A stretch of DNA of 19,027 nucleotides, taken from Burkholderiales bacterium (GTDB taxonomy: Bacteria > Pseudomonadota > Gammaproteobacteria > Burkholderiales > Burkholderiaceae_C). Of the stretch, positions 15,101 to 19,027 are shown one piece after another (positions within the stretch are counted from its first letter, which is position 1; every line of letters starts with the position of its first letter). The position numbers and the translations under genes are program-made. The notes beneath the pieces are model-generated. The model had not been told where the DNA came from. It did no database searches and saw only the letters and a program-made list of their open reading frames with translations. The DNA lies in NCBI GenBank assembly GCA_011391855.1, contig JAABPT010000462.1, positions 1 to 19,027 of the forward strand, read 5' to 3'.

Positions 15101-16478
15101 GGCCCAGGAGATCGACCTCGGCGCCATGGACTGGTTGTTCGAAGCCCCGCCCGCTGCTGCTGCCCACCCCGTGGCCCAGCCCGTGGCCGAGCCCGGGCCG
15201 CCGGCACCGCCGCCGCTGGACGTGGACATGCTCGCGCTGGAAGAAGCGGTGGCGCGCGAGGAAGCGCCCACCGAGGTGTTGCCGGTGGGCGAGGTGGTGA
15301 TCGATGACTCGGCTGCAGCGGACCTGGCCGGGCACGACGACGAGCAGGTGAAGGTGGTCGGGCCGTTGCGCATCGGCATCCCGCTGTTCAACATTTACCT
15401 CAACGAAGCCGACGAGCTGTCGCGGCGCCTGGGCACCGAACTCGCCGAGTGGTCGCTGGAATTCGAACGCCACCCGGTGCCCGAGAGCAGCGTCGCGCTG
15501 GCGCACTCGCTGGCCGGCAGCTCGGCCACGGTCGGCTACAGCGACCTTTCGGCGCTGGCGCGGGCGCTGGAACATGCGCTCATGCGCTCGCACTCGGCCG
15601 GCCATGGCCGCGGGGGCGAGCCCGAGCTGTTCAACGAGACGGCCGACGAGATTCGCCGCCTGTTGCACCAGTTTGCCGCCGGCTTCCTGCATCCGGTGGG
15701 ACCGGAGCTGCTGGAACGGCTGGCCCAGCTCGGCCAGGCGCCGGCGGAAGCGGAGGCCGGGCTCGGCCTGCCGCCTGCATCGGCAGCGGCCGAAATGTTC
15801 ACGGACGCGGCCCGGGCCGACGCTGAGGGCACGGAGATCGATGCCGTCGCCGCCCTGGACACGGAGCTGTTCCCCATCTTCGAGGAAGAGGCCGAGGAGT
15901 TGCTGCCGCAACTGCAGGCGCGGCTGCGCGAGTGGCTGGACCGCCCGGGCACGCTGGACGCGGCGTCGGCCTGCATGCGCAGCTTGCACACCTTCAAGGG
16001 CGGCGCGCGGTTGGCCGGCGCCATGCGGCTGGGCGAGATGGCGCATCGGCTGGAAACCGCCATCGAGCGCCTGGCGGCGCACGACGACGTGACCGCCGCC
16101 GACGTCGAACCCCTGCTGGGCCGCGCCGATGCCATGGCGCTGGCCTTCGAAGCGCTGCGCAAGGCCAGTGCGGCGAAGGCACTCGCGGCACCGGAGGCGC
16201 CGGGCGCGTTTCCCCTGGTGGCGGTGGCGGTGGAGCTGGCGCCGGAGCCGACGGCTGTGGCTCCGCAGGAGGCGGGTCCCGTCTCGACGCCCGAACCAAC
16301 ACCAGAGCCCATGCTCGAGCCGGGTTCCGTGCCGACTGCGGAGCCTGTTGCCGAGCCCGTTGCCGAGCCGCCGAGCCCATTGCCGAGCCAGCCGCCGCGC
16401 CGCAGGCCGAGGCCCCCGCGCCCGTCGCGGCCCAGGCATCCGTCGTCCTGCCTGCCATCGACTGGTCGCGCTTCGTGA
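12147..16478 (+). CDS. pilL: PilL/ChpA hybrid kinase, N-terminal Hpt-domain part, ended by a frameshift
   Basis: Upstream part (1443 codons) of the Pil-Chp kinase; the intact gene would run 12147-18376, about 2076 codons. It holds a FimL-like helical region with degenerate Hpt folds lacking the active His (1-150 and about 470-600, PAQLQAMRGVLSVLGL), a canonical Hpt with His773 (RRAFHTLKGSARMVGL), a Pro/Glu/Ala-rich linker (858-1060), an atypical Hpt with His1120 (LAHSLAGSSATVGY, no Lys) and a canonical Hpt with His1281 (RSLHTFKGGARLAG). After a second Pro/Glu linker the frame breaks in a VAEP repeat near 16368; the last 35 or so residues (Arg/Pro-rich) are out of frame with the family. As read, this polypeptide has phosphotransfer sites but no kinase core. 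ATG 12147 is 14 bp after pilJ; ATG 12183 is an alternative. Confidence 0.85.
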   Translation: MPDTRESADPGAMNDLSALAWVHGELRRSLETAHKALRRYLKEAEAAKGSDVDAVDPAVLRTARSHLHQGVGALELVGLPAVADVLRASEAAVQRMVARPAMADLAAVETVERVSFALLDFLGRQLAGKAVSPLMLFPQYRAAQQLAGADRIHPADLWRTDWHWQELPPDPSAQPRSADDEARAAMETLVLALMRDPSRSVLARMSDLCADLAAGARHDRRAVELRGAGSTRLTTFWQLAAAVFEAQASGLLAGDVYTKRIASRLLAQLRMGVRGQTELSDRLAQDLLFFCSHAQPPHAGHPAPRLAAVRQAWRLQGRPTADYETPRLGRFDPALVSQARKRVAAAKDAWSAVAGGELHRATGLAEQFALVGDSLQKLFPRGEVLAQALTTAVAQTAAAGAEPPPTLAMEIATGMLYLDASLEDGEFDHPELAERVQHLARRIDDVRIGAEPQPLETWMEELYRRVSDRQTMGSVVQELRASLSEVEKQIDQYFRNPAQREVLIPVPAQLQAMRGVLSVLGLDQASHAVLHLSDAVDALAQTEVDPQRAIQTGTFDRLADNLGALSFLIDMLAVQPALAKSLFRFDPETGNLSAVMGQPERISAFAELDETHAPVAEPAAPSLQEQVAALASAAGRPEVGDDELAAHIERVAQQALTADEPELARLLGRAQSALLRIADDAARRAVRADLAAALDQRTPAVAEALPLGVPVPPVPPAGAVVPGRSGLEDNAEVREIFIDEAREVIADARAALERLADAPESASDMTTVRRAFHTLKGSARMVGLPEFGEAAWACEQLYNARLAQAPRMDQPLRLFSGEALAYLGDWVDATAEGRATGHNAAAVTTAADALRLHGHRLGIETPAAPSPAAPEMAPELEPAPDWAATITLPALPPQVPAEPPQVLDFEFDLSGDEPAAALPLATSSLMQRVPDLPSAADLDLGLPDLGPLLAEETATEETPPELAEQPFVLDLPPEDAAEAPPLAVEAQEIDLGAMDWLFEAPPAAAAHPVAQPVAEPGPPAPPPLDVDMLALEEAVAREEAPTEVLPVGEVVIDDSAAADLAGHDDEQVKVVGPLRIGIPLFNIYLNEADELSRRLGTELAEWSLEFERHPVPESSVALAHSLAGSSATVGYSDLSALARALEHALMRSHSAGHGRGGEPELFNETADEIRRLLHQFAAGFLHPVGPELLERLAQLGQAPAEAEAGLGLPPASAAAEMFTDAARADAEGTEIDAVAALDTELFPIFEEEAEELLPQLQARLREWLDRPGTLDAASACMRSLHTFKGGARLAGAMRLGEMAHRLETAIERLAAHDDVTAADVEPLLGRADAMALAFEALRKASAAKALAAPEAPGAFPLVAVAVELAPEPTAVAPQEAGPVSTPEPTPEPMLEPGSVPTAEPVAEPVAEPPSPLPSQPPRRRPRPPRPSRPRHPSSCLPSTGRAS
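16335..16390 (+). repeat. Degenerate 12-bp tandem repeat (x-A-E-P codons) containing the pilL frame change
   Basis: Units are ACTGCGGAGCCT (16335-16346), GTTGCCGAGCCC (16347-16358), a shortened pair GTTGCCGAGCC (16359-16369) plus GCCGAGCCC (16370-16378), and ATTGCCGAGCCA (16379-16390). The shortened pair is 20 bp where two full units would be 24, which is a net -4 (equivalent to -1) change. In-frame reading gives TAEP VAEP VAEP before the break, and AEP IAEP continues in the other frame after it. Confidence 0.8.
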
Positions 16479-18376
16479 CCGGGGACGCCGTCGCCCCCGC
16501 CGCCGCGGCCGACAGCCCCGCGCCCGCCAGCACGGCGGGTGCCGTGGTGCGGGTGCGCGCGGCGTTGCTGGACCGCCTCGTCAACCAGGCCGGCGAGGTG
16601 AGCATCGCGCGCGCCCGCATCGACTCCGACGTTCGCCAACTGCAGGGCTGGCTGTCCGAACTCACCGACAGCCTGGACCGCATGCGGCGCCAGTTGCGCG
16701 ACATCGAGTTGCACGCCGAGACGCAGATCAGTTCGCGCATCGAGGCCACCAAGGCCGCTGCGCTGAGCTTCGACCCGCTGGAAATGGACCGCTTCACGCG
16801 CTTCCAGGAACTCACGCGTTTCATGGCCGAGTCGGTGAACGACGTCGCCACGCTGCAGCGCAGCCTGCAGCGCACGCTGCAGTCGGCCGAGGACCAGCTC
16901 GCGGCGCAGGCGCGGCTCACGCGCGAGCTGCAGGACGACCTGCTGCGCACGCGCATGGTCGAATTCGAGAGCATGTCCGACCGCCTGTACCGCACCGTGC
17001 GCCAGGCCGCCAAGGACAGCGGCAAGCAGGTGCGGCTGGACATCGAGGGCGGTGCCATCGAAGTCGACCGCGGCGTGCTCGAGCGCATGACCGGGCCCTT
17101 CGAGCACCTGCTGCGCAACGCCGTGGCCCACGGCATCGAGGCGCCGGCGCAGCGCCGGCTGGCCGGCAAGGGCGAAGGCGGCCGCATCACCATTGCCGTG
17201 GCCCAGGCCGGCAACGAGGTGGCGGTGGAATTCGCCGACGACGGTGCCGGCCTGGACCTGCAGCGCATCCGCCAGCGCGGCTTCGAGCGCGGCCTGATCG
17301 ACCCCGACCGGCCGTTCAGCGAAGCCGAACTCGCGCAGCTGATCTTCAGCCCCGGCTTCAGCACCGCCCACAGCGTGACCGAACTCGCCGGCCGCGGCGT
17401 CGGGCTGGACGTCGTGCGCGCCGAGGTCAACGCCATGGGCGGGCGCATCGAGACCGTGAGCACCCCCGGCCAGGGCACGCGCTTCAAGCTGCTGCTGCCG
17501 CTGACCACCGCGGTGACGCAGGTGGTGATGCTGCGCTGCGGCGAGCAACAGGTGGCGGTGCCGTCGACGCTGATCGAGGTCGTGCGCCGCGTCCCGGCGG
17601 CCGAGGTCGAACGCGCCTACGCCGAAGGCAGCATCGACCATGCCGGCGAGACGCTGCCCTTCTTCTGGCTGGCCGCCTTGCTGCAGGCCGGCACGCAAGG
17701 CGCCAGCGGCGAGCGCTCGCAGGCGGTGGTCATCGTGCGCAGCGCCGCGCGCCGTGTCGCCGTGCACGTGGACGAGGTCGTGGGCAACCAGGAAGTGGTG
17801 GTCAAGAACGTGGGCCCGCAGCTGTCGCGGCTGCCTGGCCTGACCGGTGTCACTCTGCTGCCTTCGGGCGAGGTGGCGCTGATCTACAACCCGGTGGCGC
17901 TGGCCAGCGTCTACGCCGAGGCGGCACGCGCGCTCAGGCAGACCGGCGGCGCGGCGGCACAGGCGCAGGCCGTGCCGGCGGCACCGGTGGTGCCGCTCGT
18001 GATGGTGGTGGACGACTCGCTGACCGTGCGCCGCGTCACGCAGCGCCTGCTGCTGCGCGAAGGCTGGCGCGTCGTCACGGCCAAGGACGGGCTCGACGCG
18101 CTGGAGCGGTTGGCCGAGGAGCGGCCGGTGGTGCTGCTCTCGGACATCGAGATGCCGCGCATGGACGGCTTCGACCTGGTGCGCAACGTGCGCGCCGACC
18201 CGCGCCTGGCCGACCTGCCGGTGATCATGATCACCTCGCGCATTGCGCAGAAGCACCGCGACTATGCCGCCGAACTGGGCGTGCAGCACTTCCTGGGCAA
18301 GCCCTACTCCGAGGACGAATTGCTGTCGCTGGTGGCGCGTTACGCGGGGGCGGCCGTGCCCGACATCCTGGCCTGA
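16475..18376 (+). CDS. pilL: PilL/ChpA C-terminal part: histidine kinase core, CheW domain and receiver
   Basis: Downstream part of the frameshifted gene, shown from GTG 16475 (633 codons), whose GTGA overlaps the stop of the upstream part. Family-like sequence in this frame extends back to about 16370. The dimerisation helices begin near residue 24 (AALLDRLVNQAGEVSIARA). The ATPase has its N-box EHLLRNAVAHGIE (210-222), FADDGAGLD (253-261) and GRGVGLDVV (306-314). A CheW-type domain follows (about 345-480). The receiver has D513/D514 (MVVDDSLTVRR), phospho-acceptor D557 (LLSDIEMPRMDG) and K609 (FLGKPYSEDE). All catalytic motifs look intact. The part alone lacks phosphotransfer histidines, so it would need the upstream polypeptide in trans. 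Whether GTG 16475 is used is unknown; there is no clear Shine-Dalgarno sequence. Confidence 0.85.
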   Translation: MTGDAVAPAAAADSPAPASTAGAVVRVRAALLDRLVNQAGEVSIARARIDSDVRQLQGWLSELTDSLDRMRRQLRDIELHAETQISSRIEATKAAALSFDPLEMDRFTRFQELTRFMAESVNDVATLQRSLQRTLQSAEDQLAAQARLTRELQDDLLRTRMVEFESMSDRLYRTVRQAAKDSGKQVRLDIEGGAIEVDRGVLERMTGPFEHLLRNAVAHGIEAPAQRRLAGKGEGGRITIAVAQAGNEVAVEFADDGAGLDLQRIRQRGFERGLIDPDRPFSEAELAQLIFSPGFSTAHSVTELAGRGVGLDVVRAEVNAMGGRIETVSTPGQGTRFKLLLPLTTAVTQVVMLRCGEQQVAVPSTLIEVVRRVPAAEVERAYAEGSIDHAGETLPFFWLAALLQAGTQGASGERSQAVVIVRSAARRVAVHVDEVVGNQEVVVKNVGPQLSRLPGLTGVTLLPSGEVALIYNPVALASVYAEAARALRQTGGAAAQAQAVPAAPVVPLVMVVDDSLTVRRVTQRLLLREGWRVVTAKDGLDALERLAEERPVVLLSDIEMPRMDGFDLVRNVRADPRLADLPVIMITSRIAQKHRDYAAELGVQHFLGKPYSEDELLSLVARYAGAAVPDILA

Positions 18377-18382
18377 AGCGGT

Positions 18383-18416
18383 CTGCCGTCTCGGCGCGCG
18401 CCCGACCGTCCGGCAG
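18383..18416 (+). terminator. Possible hairpin terminator after pilL
   Basis: CTGCCG (18383-18388) pairs with CGGCAG (18411-18416), and inside it TCGG (18391-18394) pairs with CCGA (18402-18405) around a 7-nt loop, with an uneven internal bulge. It starts 7 bp after the pilL stop. There is no run of T after it, so it may be a weak or factor-assisted terminator, or only an mRNA-end stabiliser. Confidence 0.35.
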
Positions 18417-18474
18417 GGCCTTGCGTAGGCGTTCACACTCGGGGCTTCGCTTCCATCGCCATCGGGGTTCTCGC

Positions 18475-19027
18475 TTGCAGTCTTCGCGCCGCCGTTTTTC
18501 GCTGGGTCTGGCCGCACTCGGCGCGTTGTCGCTGGTGGCCGGCCTGCACACGCGGCGGGTCCGCGCCGCGGAAATGCCCCAGCCCGGCCGCGTCGGTGCG
18601 CTGGAATTCGACTGGTTCGACGCCCGCCGCCAGCGCCCGGTGCCGGTGCGGCTGTACCTGCCGGCCGCCGCCAGCGCCGACCACCGCGTGCCACTGGTGG
18701 TGTTCTCGCACGGCATCGGCGGCTCGCGTCGTGGTTATCGTTATCTGGGCAACCATTGGGCGGCCCACGGCTGGGCCAGCCTGCACCTGCAGCACGTGGG
18801 CAGCGACCGCCGGTTGTGGGGCGGCAATCCCTTCGAGATGATCGGCCGCCTGCGCGACGCCGCCACCGACGCCGAAGCCATGGACCGCGCTCACGACCTG
18901 CGCTTCGCGCTCGACCAGGCGCTGGCCGGCGAGTTGGCGCCGCGGCTGGACGCCAACCGCATCGTCGCCGCCGGACATTCCTACGGCGCCAACACCGCGT
19001 TGCTGGCCGCCGGCGCGCGCGTGCGCC
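18475..19027 (+). CDS. Exported alpha/beta hydrolase, 3' end cut by the window edge
   Basis: The first 184 codons of a serine hydrolase. From TTG 18475 the protein begins MQSSRRRFSLGLAALGALSL, a twin-arginine-like leader (SRRRFS followed by a hydrophobic stretch), so periplasmic export of a folded enzyme is likely. The oxyanion-hole strand VPLVVFSHGIGGSRRGYRYL and the nucleophile elbow AAGHSYGANTALLAAG are typical of the dienelactone-hydrolase/PAF-acetylhydrolase-like group; the Asp and His of the triad lie beyond the window. Substrate unknown. The start is inferred from the leader: no ATG or GTG is available upstream in this frame; only a TTG at 18421 is, which would add an unlikely Arg/His-rich extension. 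It lies 98 bp after pilL, with a hairpin between them, so it is probably a separate unit. Confidence 0.72.
   Translation, partial: MQSSRRRFSLGLAALGALSLVAGLHTRRVRAAEMPQPGRVGALEFDWFDARRQRPVPVRLYLPAAASADHRVPLVVFSHGIGGSRRGYRYLGNHWAAHGWASLHLQHVGSDRRLWGGNPFEMIGRLRDAATDAEAMDRAHDLRFALDQALAGELAPRLDANRIVAAGHSYGANTALLAAGARVR

Noticed and set aside
16360..16380. Programmed -1 ribosomal frameshift as the explanation for split pilL
   Set aside because: No X-XXY-YYZ slippery heptamer is present at the shift; the repeat-unit shortening explains the break more simply. It is not strictly excluded.
15536..18694. Minus-strand open frame of 1052 codons across pilL
   Set aside because: It is antisense to well-supported kinase and receiver domains and is Arg/Gln/His-rich; such frames are common opposite high-GC genes.

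Overview
This is a GC-rich window (roughly 70% G+C) with the codon usage and gene order of a betaproteobacterium of the order Burkholderiales. The best markers are mpl next to a YqiA-like esterase, thiD-hemL divergent from a small rubredoxin gene, and rubredoxin leading directly into a pilGHIJ-pilL (Pil-Chp) cluster. I cannot name the genus from the sequence alone. No tRNA, rRNA, CRISPR array, insertion sequence or phage gene was seen, so this looks like core chromosome.

Layout. (1) Positions 1-3499, minus strand: mpl (murein peptide recycling), a GTGA-coupled YqiA/UPF0227-type esterase, and the 5' part of an RNB-domain exoribonuclease that runs off the left edge. (2) Positions 3561-4492, plus strand: a four-helix membrane protein and a small exported DUF6152-like protein whose predicted mature N-terminus begins His-His. 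(3) Positions 4500-7815, minus strand: thiD-like kinase, hemL, and an unrecognised tail-anchored protein with four zinc ribbons. A 23-bp tandem duplication covers the thiD stop codon. (4) Positions 7816-7985: a divergent promoter region with a 7+7 bp inverted repeat built on a TACAAT -10-like box. (5) Positions 7986-18376, plus strand: rubredoxin, then pilG, pilH, pilI, pilJ and pilL/chpA, the chemosensory system that controls type IV pilus twitching and related surface responses. (6) From 18475 to the right edge: the start of an alpha/beta hydrolase with a twin-arginine-like leader.

How the genes work together. PilJ is the membrane receptor, PilI the CheW-type coupler, PilL the large hybrid histidine kinase with several Hpt domains and a C-terminal receiver, and PilG and PilH are the single-domain response regulators that act on the pilus motors. 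No methyltransferase (pilK/cheR) or methylesterase (chpB/cheB) gene lies in the cluster.

The most notable observation is that pilL is not one open frame. A -1 frame change falls inside a degenerate 12-bp tandem repeat encoding x-A-E-P, in the linker between the Hpt domains and the kinase core, and is consistent with a 4-nt loss from one unit. The upstream frame ends in a TGA that overlaps a GTG (GTGA) in the downstream frame, and that downstream frame encodes a complete dimerisation-ATPase-CheW-receiver module. This could be a sequencing error, a disabling mutation, a phase-variable switch, or a functional split by translational coupling; the sequence cannot decide between them.
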